Positions 36,579-45,981 are shown, counted from the first letter of the stretch. The stretch: 64,000 nucleotides of DNA from Hoeflea_A sp963921345 (GCA_963921345.3 CAWUFE020000007.1:2852001-2916000); one strand, 5' to 3'. Notes: generated from the sequence alone by a model not told the origin. Translations and numbers: made by a program.

Positions 36579-37271
36579 CTAGCCGGCATTTCGGGTTGTC
36601 GTGCGGTCGCTGAGAAGAAAATCGAACAGGCGGTCGCTGTCGATTTTTTCGTGTTCGCGCATCAACTGCCGTACCAGCACCGGGTCGTGCTTTTCGAGCG
36701 CATCGATGATGTTGCCGTGGTCGGCGAAGGATTGCCTCATGCGGTCGAGCTTCTCGAACAGCCAGGCCCGGTATGGCGTCACCCGGGTGCGCACGGAGCG
36801 CAGATAGCGCAGCAGCGTCTCGTTGCGCGATGCGTCGGCAAGATGGGTGTGAAAACGGATGTTGCAGGCCTGGAACGCTTCGATGTCGCCGTTCTTCATG
36901 GCGGTTTCCGACGCCTCGTGGACGGCGCGAAGCTGCTCGAGCTCCGCATCGGTGATACGCCGCGCGGCCAGTTCGGCCACCAACGTCTCGAGCCCGATCA
37001 GCGCCTCGAAAAGCTCGATCAGTTCGGAGCCGTCGACTTTGCAGACGAAGGCCTGCTGGCGCGGCGGGCTGCTCACCAGGCCCTGGGAGGTCAGGTCGCG
37101 GATCGCTTCGCGGATCGGCGTTCTGGAGATACCGAGGCGTTTTGCCCATACGCGCTCGTCCAGCACGTCGCCGGGAAGCAGCCGGCCGCTCAGAATGGCG
37201 TCTTCGATGGCGCGCCTTGCCTTGGTGGCGAGGTTCTCCGTTTCGATGGTGCCGGCGTTGGTCTTCTTCAT
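36579..37271 (-). CDS. GntR family regulator, FCD (FadR) subfamily
   Basis: A 230-residue regulator. The winged helix (AIEDAILSGRLLPGDVLDE, LGISRTPIREAIRDL) is followed by an all-helical FCD effector domain with the metal-binding His residues (NIRFHTHLADAS, ADHGNIIDAL, MREHEKI). It overlaps the dehydrogenase gene by 4 bases. A shared GGTATACA motif before the dehydratase and TRAP genes is a candidate operator. Confidence 0.92.
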   Translation of the reverse strand: MKKTNAGTIETENLATKARRAIEDAILSGRLLPGDVLDERVWAKRLGISRTPIREAIRDLTSQGLVSSPPRQQAFVCKVDGSELIELFEALIGLETLVAELAARRITDAELEQLRAVHEASETAMKNGDIEAFQACNIRFHTHLADASRNETLLRYLRSVRTRVTPYRAWLFEKLDRMRQSFADHGNIIDALEKHDPVLVRQLMREHEKIDSDRLFDFLLSDRTTTRNAG

Positions 37272-38155
37272 GCGGGTCCGTCGTCTTGCGAATAGGCCAG
37301 GATCAGCGTGGAAATGTCGTCGTCGGCATGCCCGTCGTCAACCGTGGCATTGAGCATTTGCAGCGCGGTGCGGGTCATCGGCAGCATGGCGCCGTTGGTT
37401 TCGCCGAATTCGATGACCGCATCGATGTCCTTGAGCATGGTGGCGACCGTTCCGAGCGGGTTTTCGAAGTGGCGCCCCGCCATCCGGGGCGCGAGAAGCT
37501 GGAACGGTTTCGAATCGGCAAAGCCGCCGGCGAGAGCCGAGGCCAGCCGGCTTGCATCGACACCGGCTTTCTCGGCCAGATTGACGGCCTCGGCGACCAC
37601 CGTCATCGTGCAGCCGGAGATTACCTGGTTCACCAACTTGGTCATCTGGCCGCTGCCGACCGGGCCCATGTGGGTGATGTTCCGGCCCATCGATTCGAGA
37701 ACGGGCTGCAGGGTCTCGAACGCTTGCTCCGCGCCACCGACCATGAAGGTCAGCGTGCCGGCTTCCGCTGCGGGCGTCCCGCCCGACACGGGCGCATCCA
37801 GCCAGTCGGCGCCGGTTTCGGCTTTCAGCCTGTCGGCGAAGCTTCGTGTGGCATCCGGGTGGAGTGTTGAGAAATCCGCCAACAGCGGCGTTTTCTCGAC
37901 GGATGTCACGCCGTCGGCGCCGAAAACAACCGCCTCGACGGCGTTGGCGTTCATCAGGCACATCAGCAGGATATCGCAGTTTCGGGCGACTTCAGCCGGC
38001 GTCGCCGCCTGGGTCGCACCTGCGGCAACCGCGTCAGCGCATTTCTCCGGCGCCCGGTTCCACACCGTCACGGCATAGCCGTCACCCAGAAGCCGCAACG
38101 CCATGGGCGAGCCCATGAGGCCCAATCCCAGATATCCGATCCGTGGCTTATTCAT
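37268..38155 (-). CDS. NAD(P)-dependent oxidoreductase, 3-hydroxyisobutyrate dehydrogenase family
   Basis: A 295-residue beta-hydroxyacid dehydrogenase. GYLGLGLMGSPMA is the nucleotide motif, DAPVSGGTPAAEAGTL the substrate loop, and GQMTKLVNQV holds the catalytic Lys. Possible substrates include tartronate semialdehyde, L-threonate or related acids. ATG 38155 overlaps the dehydratase gene by 8 bases, so the two are translated together. Confidence 0.9.
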   Translation of the reverse strand: MNKPRIGYLGLGLMGSPMALRLLGDGYAVTVWNRAPEKCADAVAAGATQAATPAEVARNCDILLMCLMNANAVEAVVFGADGVTSVEKTPLLADFSTLHPDATRSFADRLKAETGADWLDAPVSGGTPAAEAGTLTFMVGGAEQAFETLQPVLESMGRNITHMGPVGSGQMTKLVNQVISGCTMTVVAEAVNLAEKAGVDASRLASALAGGFADSKPFQLLAPRMAGRHFENPLGTVATMLKDIDAVIEFGETNGAMLPMTRTALQMLNATVDDGHADDDISTLILAYSQDDGPA

Positions 38156-39878
38156 CGGGCAGTTCGTCCCATTCCCAACTGACGTTTCCGGAGTGCGTGA
38201 CTGCGCCGCCATAGGCGCTGCCGACAAGGGCCGCATATTTTTCGTGGGCGCCGGCCAGCCGTCGCGGCGGCCTGTCTGCGGCGGCGGCGCGCCGCGCCTC
38301 CATTTCCGTTTCGTCGATCAGCAGGTCGATGCTGCGCGCCGCTTCGGCGTCGATGCGGATCCTGTCGCCGTCGCGCACCAGCCCCAGCGGGCCGCCTGCC
38401 GCGGCCTCCGGCGAAAGATACCCGATGCACATGCCGCGGGTGGCGCCGGAGAAACGCCCGTCCGTCACAAGCGCGATCTTTTCGCCCATGCCCTGGCCGT
38501 AAATGACGGCGGTGGGTCCGAGCATTTCGCGCATTCCCGGGCCGCCCTTCGGCCCCTCGTTGCGGATGATGATGACGTCGCCTTCCTGATAGTCCAGCTT
38601 GCGGACCGCGGCCATGCACTCCTCTTCGCTTTCGAACACCCGCGCTGGTCCTTCGTGCACGCGCTTCTTCAGGCCAGAGACCTTGATGAAGGCGCCTTCT
38701 GGAGCGAGGTTGCCCTTCAGGACGATGACCCCGCCCGTACTGTCGATCGCGTTGGAGAGCGGGCGGATGACCTCACCATCGGGTGACGGCGCATGGGCGA
38801 CCGCCTCCTCGAGGGTCGCTCCGGAGATGGTCGGCGTGTCGCCATGGAGTAAGCCGCCTGATATCAGCTCTTTCGCGATCATCGCGACGCCGCCCAGCCG
38901 GTGCACGTCGATGGCATAATACTGTCCGCCCGGGCGCAGATTTCCGATCAGCGGCGTGCGTTCGAAGACCCGGGAAACGTCGTCCATGGTGAAGCGGATG
39001 CCCGCCTCGTGGGCGATGGCCGAGATGTGCATGCCGGCATTGGTCGATCCGCCGGTCGCGGCGACGATGGCGCAGGCATTCTCCAGGCTCTTCACCGTGA
39101 CCAGGTCGCGCGGCAGCGGACCGCCACGTTCGAGGATCTGCATCACCGCGTGGCCAGCCTTGCGGGCGATCGAGTCACGGCCGGCATAGACCGCGGGAAC
39201 GAGCGAACTGCCGATGGGCGACATGCCGAGGATTTCGCCCACCATGCCCATGGTGTTGGCGGTGAACTGGCCCGGGCAGGCACCGATGGTCGGCATCACC
39301 ACCTGTTCCAGATCGTCCAGGTCCTCGCGGCTCATGTCGCCGGTCATGACCGCGCCGGCGCCTTCATAGGCATCGAGCACGGTGGCCCGCTTGCCGCGCC
39401 ATTGGCCGACCAGGGTGCTGCCGCCGAAGACGAACACCGACGGCGCGTTGCAGCGGACCATGGCCATCAGGATCGCCGGCAGGTTCTTGTCGCAGCCGCC
39501 GAAGCCGACGAGGCCGTCATAGGCATGGCCGCGCATCACCAGTTCGATGGAATCGGCGATGACCTCGCGCGACATCAGCGAACACTTCATGCCCTGATGG
39601 TTCATGGCGATGCCGTCGGAGACGGAAATCGTGGTGAAGGCCCGCGGCGTGCCGCCGGCCTCCTTGACGCCGGCATGGGCATGCGCCGCCTGGTCACCCA
39701 GATTGCCGTTGCAGGGGGACGTCTCTCCGTGAGTAGAGACCACCCCGATCATCGGCTTGGCGATGTCCTCGTCGTTCAGGCCCGAACCGCGCATGAAGGA
39801 GCGATGCGGCACGCGGTCCAGGCCGAATGTCGTGATCCTCGATCGAAGCGGCCGATCGCCCGATGCTGGCTTGCTCAT
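38148..39878 (-). CDS. Dihydroxy-acid dehydratase, IlvD/Edd family
   Basis: A 576-residue Fe-S dehydratase. The three cluster Cys lie in SPCNGNL, GGCDKNLPA and GACPGQF. Such enzymes remove water from 2,3-dihydroxy acids; in a cluster with a TRAP transporter and a hydroxyacid dehydrogenase, a sugar-acid role is more likely than branched-chain amino acid synthesis. ATG 39878 is chosen over the TTG one codon upstream because GGAGG spacing suits it. Confidence 0.9.
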   Translation of the reverse strand: MSKPASGDRPLRSRITTFGLDRVPHRSFMRGSGLNDEDIAKPMIGVVSTHGETSPCNGNLGDQAAHAHAGVKEAGGTPRAFTTISVSDGIAMNHQGMKCSLMSREVIADSIELVMRGHAYDGLVGFGGCDKNLPAILMAMVRCNAPSVFVFGGSTLVGQWRGKRATVLDAYEGAGAVMTGDMSREDLDDLEQVVMPTIGACPGQFTANTMGMVGEILGMSPIGSSLVPAVYAGRDSIARKAGHAVMQILERGGPLPRDLVTVKSLENACAIVAATGGSTNAGMHISAIAHEAGIRFTMDDVSRVFERTPLIGNLRPGGQYYAIDVHRLGGVAMIAKELISGGLLHGDTPTISGATLEEAVAHAPSPDGEVIRPLSNAIDSTGGVIVLKGNLAPEGAFIKVSGLKKRVHEGPARVFESEEECMAAVRKLDYQEGDVIIIRNEGPKGGPGMREMLGPTAVIYGQGMGEKIALVTDGRFSGATRGMCIGYLSPEAAAGGPLGLVRDGDRIRIDAEAARSIDLLIDETEMEARRAAAADRPPRRLAGAHEKYAALVGSAYGGAVTHSGNVSWEWDELPDE

Positions 39879-39909
39879 CAAATCCTCCCTGGCATACCGT
39901 TTTGTAGTT

Positions 39910-39920
39910 CTGGTATACAG
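39910..39920. promoter_or_regulatory. Candidate GntR operator before the dehydratase operon
   Basis: CTGGTATACAG lies about 32 bases upstream of the dehydratase start. Its GGTATACA core (39912-39919) recurs at 42980-42987 before the TRAP genes. GTATAC is a palindrome of the kind bound by FCD-type GntR proteins. Confidence 0.45.
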
Positions 39921-39969
39921 CTTTGCCCGACTGCTGTCGAGAACCGCGGGCCGGCCCTGGCGGTCTCCG

Positions 39970-41262
39970 CTAGCGGACGAACGACGGCAGCCACAGCGAC
40001 ACCCAGGGCACCAGCACGATCACCGCGAGGCGGAGAATGTCGGCGGCCCAGAACGGCGTCACGCCCTTGAAGATGGTCGATGTCCGGACATCCGGCAGCA
40101 CGCCGCGCAGAACGAACACGTTCAGTCCGACCGGCGGGGTGATCAGGCTGATCTCGGTCACCACGACGACGAACACGCCGAACCAGATGGGGTCGTAGCC
40201 GAGCTGCATCACCAGCGGAAAGAAGATCGGCACCGTCAGCAGGATCATCGACAGGCTTTCGAACACGCAGCCGAGGGCGACGTAGATCACCAGAATGGCG
40301 AGGATTACCAGCCATGGCGTGTCGGAGAACCGGGCGGCGATCGCCAGCAGCGCCTGCGGGAAATCCGTCAGGTTGATGAAGTTGGCAAAGAGCAGTGCGC
40401 CGATCAGGATGGTGAACAGCATGGCGGTGGTCAGGACGCTTTCTTCCAGCACCTCGAACATCACCCGAAGCGTCAGCGCGCGGCGCAGCCATGCGAGCAG
40501 AAACGCGCCGACGGCACCGATGCCGGCGGCCTCGGTCGGGCTGAAGACGCCGCCATAAATCCCGCCCATCACGACCGAAAACAGCAGGATGACGCTCCAC
40601 ACGGACGACAGTGCCCGCATCCGCTGCGGCCAGGTCTGGCGTTCGCCGGAAGGCCCAGCAGCGGGATTGCGCCACGTCGTGTAGCGGACGGCGCCGAGAT
40701 AGAAGAGCACCCCGATGATGCCCGGAATGACCCCGGCGGCGAACAGCTTGCCGATGCTCGACTGAGTCAAAATGCCATAGATGACGAAGATGACGCTCGG
40801 CGGAATGAGGATGCCGAGCGTGCCGCCGGCGGCGATCGATCCGGTGGCCAGCGAGTCGGCATAGCCGTATTGGCGCATCGACGGCATGGCGACCTTTGAC
40901 ATGGTGGCGGCGGTCGCCAGGGACGAGCCGCAAATGGCGCTGAAACCGCCGCAGGCGACCACCGTCGCCATGGCCAGTCCGCCCTTGCGGTGGCCGAGGA
41001 AGGCGTTGGACGCGGAATAAAGTTCTTCGGCCATGCGCGAGCGGGCGACGAAATTGCCCATCAGCACGAACAGCGGAACCACCGAAAGCTCGTAGTTGAT
41101 GGCGGCGTCATAGGCCGTCTGGCCGACATTGTAGAGTGCGGCGATCGGGTTCTGGACATAAGCCATGCCAAGAAAGCCGACGATGATCATGACGAAGGCG
41201 ATGGGAATGCGCAGAAAAGCAAGAAATAGCAGCGCCGCCAGGCCGACCAGGGCTTCAGTCAT
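39970..41262 (-). CDS. TRAP transporter large permease, DctM type
   Basis: A 430-residue membrane protein with about 12 helices. CGGFSAICGSSLATAATMSKV and GGTLGILIPPSVIFVIYG are the paired re-entrant hairpins of DctM; LITPPVGLNVFVL is the second. ATG 41262 overlaps the DctQ stop as ATGA. It forms the transport channel with DctQ and DctP. Confidence 0.94.
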   Translation of the reverse strand: MTEALVGLAALLFLAFLRIPIAFVMIIVGFLGMAYVQNPIAALYNVGQTAYDAAINYELSVVPLFVLMGNFVARSRMAEELYSASNAFLGHRKGGLAMATVVACGGFSAICGSSLATAATMSKVAMPSMRQYGYADSLATGSIAAGGTLGILIPPSVIFVIYGILTQSSIGKLFAAGVIPGIIGVLFYLGAVRYTTWRNPAAGPSGERQTWPQRMRALSSVWSVILLFSVVMGGIYGGVFSPTEAAGIGAVGAFLLAWLRRALTLRVMFEVLEESVLTTAMLFTILIGALLFANFINLTDFPQALLAIAARFSDTPWLVILAILVIYVALGCVFESLSMILLTVPIFFPLVMQLGYDPIWFGVFVVVVTEISLITPPVGLNVFVLRGVLPDVRTSTIFKGVTPFWAADILRLAVIVLVPWVSLWLPSFVR

Positions 41263-41795
41263 CCGGCATCTCCCGATCGGCGGTTTCTCAGCAGACCGAT
41301 GATGTTGGTCATGAATGCCAGTACCGCGACAGCGCACAGCACCGCCATGGTGACGCTGAACGGCCAGAGGTCGAGAATCAGCTCGTCCGTCACCTCCTCA
41401 TAGGTGTGCTGGTCGCGCGCCCGCACGAACAGCCGCCAGCAGATGAGCGCGAAGGCGCAGGCGCCGAACAGATTGGCGAGGATCGCCTGGTAGCGCGCCA
41501 GCCAGGGCGGCACGAAACTGTCGAGCAGGTCCACGGTCACATGGGTGTTGCGCAGGATCGTCAGCGGCAGCGCCAGGAAGATGATCGCCGGCATGATCAG
41601 CGAGACGATCTCGTAACCGGCCGGAAGCGGGCTCAGAAACAGGTAGCGTCCGACGACGTCGACGAAGGTGACCGCCATCATGGCGAACAGAAACAGGCAG
41701 GCCAGATAGGACAGGCCCTTGGCGAGCGCGGACATGGCCGATGCACCGGCGCCCGTGGGCGGCGCCGGTGCATCCTGATTGTCGGAATGGGACAT
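41259..41795 (-). CDS. TRAP transporter small permease, DctQ type
   Basis: A 178-residue membrane protein with four helices, including the usual FVDVVGRYLFLSPLPAGYEI near helix 1-2 and LRNTHVTVDLLD after helix 2. The N-terminal 20 residues are polar and proline-rich. It sits between the DctP and DctM genes on one transcript. Confidence 0.92.
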   Translation of the reverse strand: MSHSDNQDAPAPPTGAGASAMSALAKGLSYLACLFLFAMMAVTFVDVVGRYLFLSPLPAGYEIVSLIMPAIIFLALPLTILRNTHVTVDLLDSFVPPWLARYQAILANLFGACAFALICWRLFVRARDQHTYEEVTDELILDLWPFSVTMAVLCAVAVLAFMTNIIGLLRNRRSGDAG

Positions 41796-41807
41796 CGATC
41801 GGTTTGC

Positions 41808-42830
41808 TTACGAGGCCTTGTCGACTTCGGACTTGAAGTATTCGTAGGTGGCCTGGCCATCCACGCCGATCTCGGAGGCGCTCTTGATATAGGCCTTGAG
41901 GAAATCGGCGTTGAGGCCCTCGAGCGCCTCGACCGTCCCTTCCGGCGCCGTCTTGATGGTATTGCCGGCTGCCTTGACCTGTTCGAGACCCCAGGCGTTG
42001 ATCTTGTCCCAGCCTGCGCCGGCCATCTTGGCGAAGGCGACGCCTGAATGCTTGTCGACGACGGCCTTGTCCTCGGGAGAAAGCGCGTCGTATTTCGCCT
42101 TGTTCATGATCAGGTAGTGGCTGCTCGAGTACCAGCCGCCCGGCATCACGGTCGAGAACTTGACGATGTCGGTGATCTTGAAGCTCGGCAGGCTTTCGAA
42201 CGGGAACATGATGCCGTCGGCGATGCCGCTGGACAGGATCTCGTAGGATTTCGGTGCCGGCTGGCGGATGGACACGCCGCCCCAGGCCTCGACGATGGCC
42301 AGCGGGATCGGGCCGCCGGTACGGATCTTCTGCCCTTCCATGTCGGCCGGCGTCATGATGTTCATGCGCGTGTGGTGAACGACCCCCGGTCCATGGGTGT
42401 TCATGCCGATCAAATGGACACCCTTGTAGAAGCCCTTGTCGGCGAGGAACTTTTCGTGGGTCTTCTGCAGCGCGATCGAGGTCACCTCGGCGCTTTCGCC
42501 CAGAAACGGCAACTCGGCGAACAGATAGGCGGCGAACTGCTTGCGGCTGTAGCCGTGGACGGTGAAGCCGACATCGGCCTGGCCGGTGCGAACCGCGTCG
42601 AAATGGGCCGGCGGCGATGCGACCGCCTTGGGCAGGCGCTTGAACTTGATGCGGCCTTCGCTGTCCTTTTCGATCGCTTCCATCCACGGGATGTAGATGG
42701 CTTCGTTGACCGGGTGGGTCCACGGAATCCATGAGGAATAGGTCAGGACGGTTTCAGCGGCGGCAATGCTGCCCGAAACGGTCAGCGCCGCGAGCGCGAC
42801 CGTGCATTTCTTGACAATGGATCTGTACAT
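41808..42830 (-). CDS. TRAP transporter solute-binding protein, DctP type
   Basis: A 340-residue periplasmic binding protein with a signal peptide of about 25 residues (cleavage near IAAAE). WIPWTHPVNEAIYIPWMEAI and QADVGFTVHGYSRKQF are typical of DctP. The Arg in MEGQKIRTGG is the residue that usually binds the substrate carboxylate. GGAGGAATCC precedes ATG 42830. Confidence 0.92.
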   Translation of the reverse strand: MYRSIVKKCTVALAALTVSGSIAAAETVLTYSSWIPWTHPVNEAIYIPWMEAIEKDSEGRIKFKRLPKAVASPPAHFDAVRTGQADVGFTVHGYSRKQFAAYLFAELPFLGESAEVTSIALQKTHEKFLADKGFYKGVHLIGMNTHGPGVVHHTRMNIMTPADMEGQKIRTGGPIPLAIVEAWGGVSIRQPAPKSYEILSSGIADGIMFPFESLPSFKITDIVKFSTVMPGGWYSSSHYLIMNKAKYDALSPEDKAVVDKHSGVAFAKMAGAGWDKINAWGLEQVKAAGNTIKTAPEGTVEALEGLNADFLKAYIKSASEIGVDGQATYEYFKSEVDKAS

Positions 42831-42977
42831 GGATTCCTCCTCCTTGACAGCTTCTGCAGTTGTTGTCGTTTGCGAGCCACCGGGCGATTGTTGTTGTGCC
42901 CGATCATTCGCGTGTACTCCGGACCCGACGGCGTGGCCTGCGGTCCAATTCCCTTCACGATATTCCAAAAGCGCTCT

Positions 42978-42988
42978 CAGGTATACAA
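42978..42988. promoter_or_regulatory. Candidate GntR operator before the TRAP genes
   Basis: CAGGTATACAA lies about 150 bases upstream of the dctP start, just beyond the hydratase stop. It shares GGTATACA with the site before the dehydratase operon, 3 kb away, which suggests joint control by the GntR protein. Confidence 0.4.
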
Positions 42989-42998
42989 CAAACCTGAC

Positions 42999-43793
42999 CT
43001 ACTCCTCCTCCACCAGCGACAGTTCCGCCCGGCCCAGGCCGGACATTTCGGCGACGATCTCCGCGGGCCCTTCGAGGGGCTGCAGCGGAAGATGGGTGCC
43101 GCACAGAACGAACTGGCCTGCTTCCAGGCCGATCCCTCTTTGCCCCAGGTGATTGGCGAGCCAGCAAACCGCTTCGACCGGATCCTGGGGCGCCGCGCCG
43201 ACCACCTCGACCGGCGGCTGCCCGCTGACGGACACCGTCGTGACCAGCGTGCGTGGATCGAAGGTCGACGGATCGGCGCCGCCGTCACCCAGCACCGCAC
43301 CGGCATTGGTAATGTTCTGCGCGATGACGTCGGGCAGATGCACGTCGGTCAGCTTGGCGCGGCGCAGATCGAGCAGTTCCAGGGCGGGAACGAAACGGTC
43401 GATGGCCTCGAGCGCCTGATCGCGATCGATCATGCCGGCGGATGGCGCAATGGGCGCCTTCAACACGGCCGCGATCTCGGGTTCGAAGGCGAAATCGGAA
43501 AAATCGGAAACGCGACGCCTGGCCGGCGACTGCGACGCCTGGTCCGCATGGATCCGCCCGCTGGCCGGCTCGGCAATCCTGAAAAAGTCCATCAGAGCCT
43601 TCGAATTGACCGCGATCTTGAAACCGGCGACAGCACCGCGGTGGCCGCCGGAGATCAGCCGGGCGGTCACGGCATCCTGATCGGCATAGGCGCTTGCGAA
43701 ATCGCGCGGCGGATCGGTCGCGTAGGGCTGAAAGGGCGTGCCGTCGACGATGTCGCCGACGATGCCCGCCACATGGTCCGTTGTTCCGCTCAA
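42999..43793 (-). CDS. 2-keto-4-pentenoate hydratase family protein (FAH superfamily)
   Basis: A 264-residue hydratase or decarboxylase of the MhpD/DmpE/HpaH group. Recognisable parts: FAFEPEIAAVL with the metal-binding acidic residues, RFVPALELLDLR, DVIAQNITNAGAVLG, DPVEAVCWLANHL and the end GLGRAELSLVEEE. Start is TTG 43793, overlapping the TGA of the upstream gene, with GGAG about 9 bases before it; no ATG is possible near the N-terminus. It would add water to an enol or dienol intermediate. Confidence 0.82.
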   Translation of the reverse strand: MSGTTDHVAGIVGDIVDGTPFQPYATDPPRDFASAYADQDAVTARLISGGHRGAVAGFKIAVNSKALMDFFRIAEPASGRIHADQASQSPARRRVSDFSDFAFEPEIAAVLKAPIAPSAGMIDRDQALEAIDRFVPALELLDLRRAKLTDVHLPDVIAQNITNAGAVLGDGGADPSTFDPRTLVTTVSVSGQPPVEVVGAAPQDPVEAVCWLANHLGQRGIGLEAGQFVLCGTHLPLQPLEGPAEIVAEMSGLGRAELSLVEEE

Positions 43794-44569
43794 CCCGTGA
43801 TCTCCTTGAATCGAGGCATCCACCCGAGGCTTGCCGCGGTCTCCTTCGTGGGGATGTATTCGGCCGAGACGATGCCGCCATAGCCGCTGCGAACGAGTGC
43901 GTCCAAAGCCGCTTCGAAATCGATCGTTCCGGTTCCCGGCTCGTGGCGCCCCGGCGTGTCGGCGAACTGCACGTGGCCGATGTGAGGCCCGGCCCGTTCG
44001 ACCGCCTGCACAAGATCGGGCTCGGTGATGGCCAGATGATAGATGTCGAAGAGGATCGCGATATCGGGATGATCGGCGCGACACAGGACATCGAGCGTGA
44101 ATTCGAGGCCGCTCAGGAAAAAGCCGGGACGGTCGACCCGGTTGACCGGCTCGATCATCACCTTGATTCCGATTTCGGCGAAAGCGTCGGCAGCGAAGCG
44201 AATGTTGTCGAGATAGACGCTCAGGCAGGTTTGCGGATCAGCGTCGTCGTCGGGACGCCCTGCCAGGATGTTGACCTGCCTGGCTCCCAGGCGCCGGGCC
44301 TGGGACAGGCCGACCGATACGGATTCCTGAAAGTCCGCCTGCCGTCCGGGCAGCGCGGCAAGGCCGACCTCATCGCCGACGCCGCGCGGCGTGTTGATCT
44401 GTACGATGCCGATCTGCTCGCGCTGGCAGACCGCCTCGATTTTTCCGATTTCGTCCTCGGATGGAAACTGGATCTCGACCCAGTCGAAACCCGCGCGCGA
44501 TGCCTGGGCGATCCGGTCCGGCACGGAGAATTCCGGATAGAGCATTGAAATATTTACACAATATTCCAT
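43790..44569 (-). CDS. Hydroxypyruvate isomerase-like TIM-barrel protein
   Basis: A 259-residue xylose-isomerase-like barrel. Metal ligands are visible in MIEPVNRVD, ILFDIYHL, GHVQFAD and VSAEYIP, the order found in hydroxypyruvate isomerase Hyi and in OtnI-type 2-oxo-tetronate isomerases. With a nearby dehydrogenase of the 3-hydroxyisobutyrate type, a four-carbon sugar-acid route is plausible. First gene of the minus-strand series. Confidence 0.85.
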   Translation of the reverse strand: MEYCVNISMLYPEFSVPDRIAQASRAGFDWVEIQFPSEDEIGKIEAVCQREQIGIVQINTPRGVGDEVGLAALPGRQADFQESVSVGLSQARRLGARQVNILAGRPDDDADPQTCLSVYLDNIRFAADAFAEIGIKVMIEPVNRVDRPGFFLSGLEFTLDVLCRADHPDIAILFDIYHLAITEPDLVQAVERAGPHIGHVQFADTPGRHEPGTGTIDFEAALDALVRSGYGGIVSAEYIPTKETAASLGWMPRFKEITG

Positions 44570-45048
44570 ACCGTCTCAATCTGGTTGGAGTGATCGACCG
44601 GGCTTTCAATCAGATACTTCAAGCATAAAATAATTTCTGTCAAGAGCGACCGGTTTCGGCATGGGCGGAGCGGGCGACCGATCGATGGCTGAATTCGGCG
44701 ATGATCGGCCCGTTTCGGCCGGCGGACGAGAGCGCTCATGCGCCGGCGGCGGGGGGTGGAATTAGGCATTCCCGGGTCGGGCGATCGGCGCAACTGCAAG
44801 GTTTCCGGAAATCCTGATTTTGCCGGGTTGCGGGTACCCAAACGGAGCCACTGAATCGAAGTTCAGGGTTCTCCCACTAAAGCATGGGTAGGCCAACCAA
44901 TTTCATCTTGATAGCTTCAGGATGGCTCAGGGGAGGTCAGCCGGTTCGCCGACAAGCTTGCCGCCGAGTCCGCAGGCGTGGTCGATGTCGTCTTTGTCAC
45001 GGCGTCCCATATCGTCAGCGTGTTGCGCACCGGAAGGAAACGCCACTC
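44570..45048. other. Intergenic region between the isomerase and AraC genes
   Basis: About 480 bases. Next to the isomerase it is AT-rich, with TTGACA on the minus strand at 44638-44643 as a possible -35 element. The part just before the AraC gene contains an open stretch in another frame (SRFADKLAAESAGVVDVVF..., about 44930-45110) that looks protein-like but has no start and cannot be assigned; it may be a gene relic. Confidence 0.35.
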
Positions 45049-45981
45049 TTGGATTTGCCGCATCCCGTCACCTTTAGCACCCGTGGCTTATCGTATGAAG
45101 CCAAGCGTCAGGGCATAGCCGACACCCTGGATTTCATGGACCTCGATATTCCAGGTGATTTTCAGGTTGAGATTTGCGGAACGCCCGTTCGGCCTGGCAT
45201 CGCTACTTGCTTCCACTCATTCTCCGGCGCCGTGGACTGGCGATTGAAAAAGCCCTCGCCCGACAGCGGTTTTTCTCTCTTTCGATACACGCCGGAAAGA
45301 GGATTGCGAGGTGGCCGGACCTGCGTGAACGGCCACCTGGTCGCCTCGCAGCCGGCCTCAATCGAATTTCTGGACGATACCAGCGGCCAATTGTCAGGTT
45401 ACTGGAACAACAGCGTCCTGTCCGTTCCGACGGACATGATCGGGATGCGGCCGAAAGACGGTTACCAGACACTTCACGGAGCGGGCATGTCAAACCGCGT
45501 CGCTCTGGCCGCGCTGTCCCTTTATTTCTCAGAGGCCGGCAAGGTACCGCAAGCGGAGTTGGATAGCTCGACCGACCTTGTCGTCAATCTGCTCAAGGAA
45601 CTGTTCCTGAAGCACAGTTCGGCCATTTTCGAGTCTGCGGATTTCCGTCAAACCCGGCGCGCAGTTCTTCTGCGGTATATCGACGACAATCTGCAATCCG
45701 ACGGCTGCTTGTCACCCGATTCCCTTTGTCATCGCTATGGTATTTCGCGTTCGACACTGTATGAGGCATTCCGCGATCTGGGCGGCCTGCGCAGCTACAT
45801 CACCGCCCGTCGGGTCGATCTGGCGTGCCGGGAGATAAGAGCTACCGCGCCGAGCCGCGGGGCGGTCAAGGCAGCGGCGTACAAATGGGGTTTCACGGAT
45901 CCCGGCCATTTCAGCCGCCTTGTCCGCCAACGCCACGGCGTCGCCCCTGGCGAGCTGCTCGGGCTTGACCTCACCGGCTGA
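45049..45981 (+). CDS. AraC family transcriptional regulator
   Basis: A 310-residue regulator with an N-terminal AraC-binding-like sensor region and a C-terminal double helix-turn-helix (CLSPDSLCHRYGISRSTLYEAF, then AAAYKWGFTDPGHFSRLVRQ and HGVAPGELL). Start is taken as TTG 45049 with GGAAGG upstream; the frame is open further up but that part is unlike the family. It is divergent from the catabolic cluster. Two 21-base direct repeats lie just after the gene. Confidence 0.85.
   Translation: MDLPHPVTFSTRGLSYEAKRQGIADTLDFMDLDIPGDFQVEICGTPVRPGIATCFHSFSGAVDWRLKKPSPDSGFSLFRYTPERGLRGGRTCVNGHLVASQPASIEFLDDTSGQLSGYWNNSVLSVPTDMIGMRPKDGYQTLHGAGMSNRVALAALSLYFSEAGKVPQAELDSSTDLVVNLLKELFLKHSSAIFESADFRQTRRAVLLRYIDDNLQSDGCLSPDSLCHRYGISRSTLYEAFRDLGGLRSYITARRVDLACREIRATAPSRGAVKAAAYKWGFTDPGHFSRLVRQRHGVAPGELLGLDLTG

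Noticed and set aside
38901..40070. Long plus-strand frame opposite the dehydratase and TRAP permease genes
   Set aside because: His/Asp/Gly-rich composition, no family, fully covered by well-supported minus-strand genes.
44921..45113. Protein-like open stretch (RFADKLAAESAGVVDVVF...) upstream of the AraC gene
   Set aside because: Short, no start codon or ribosome site, and I cannot match it to a family; noted only as a possible relic.
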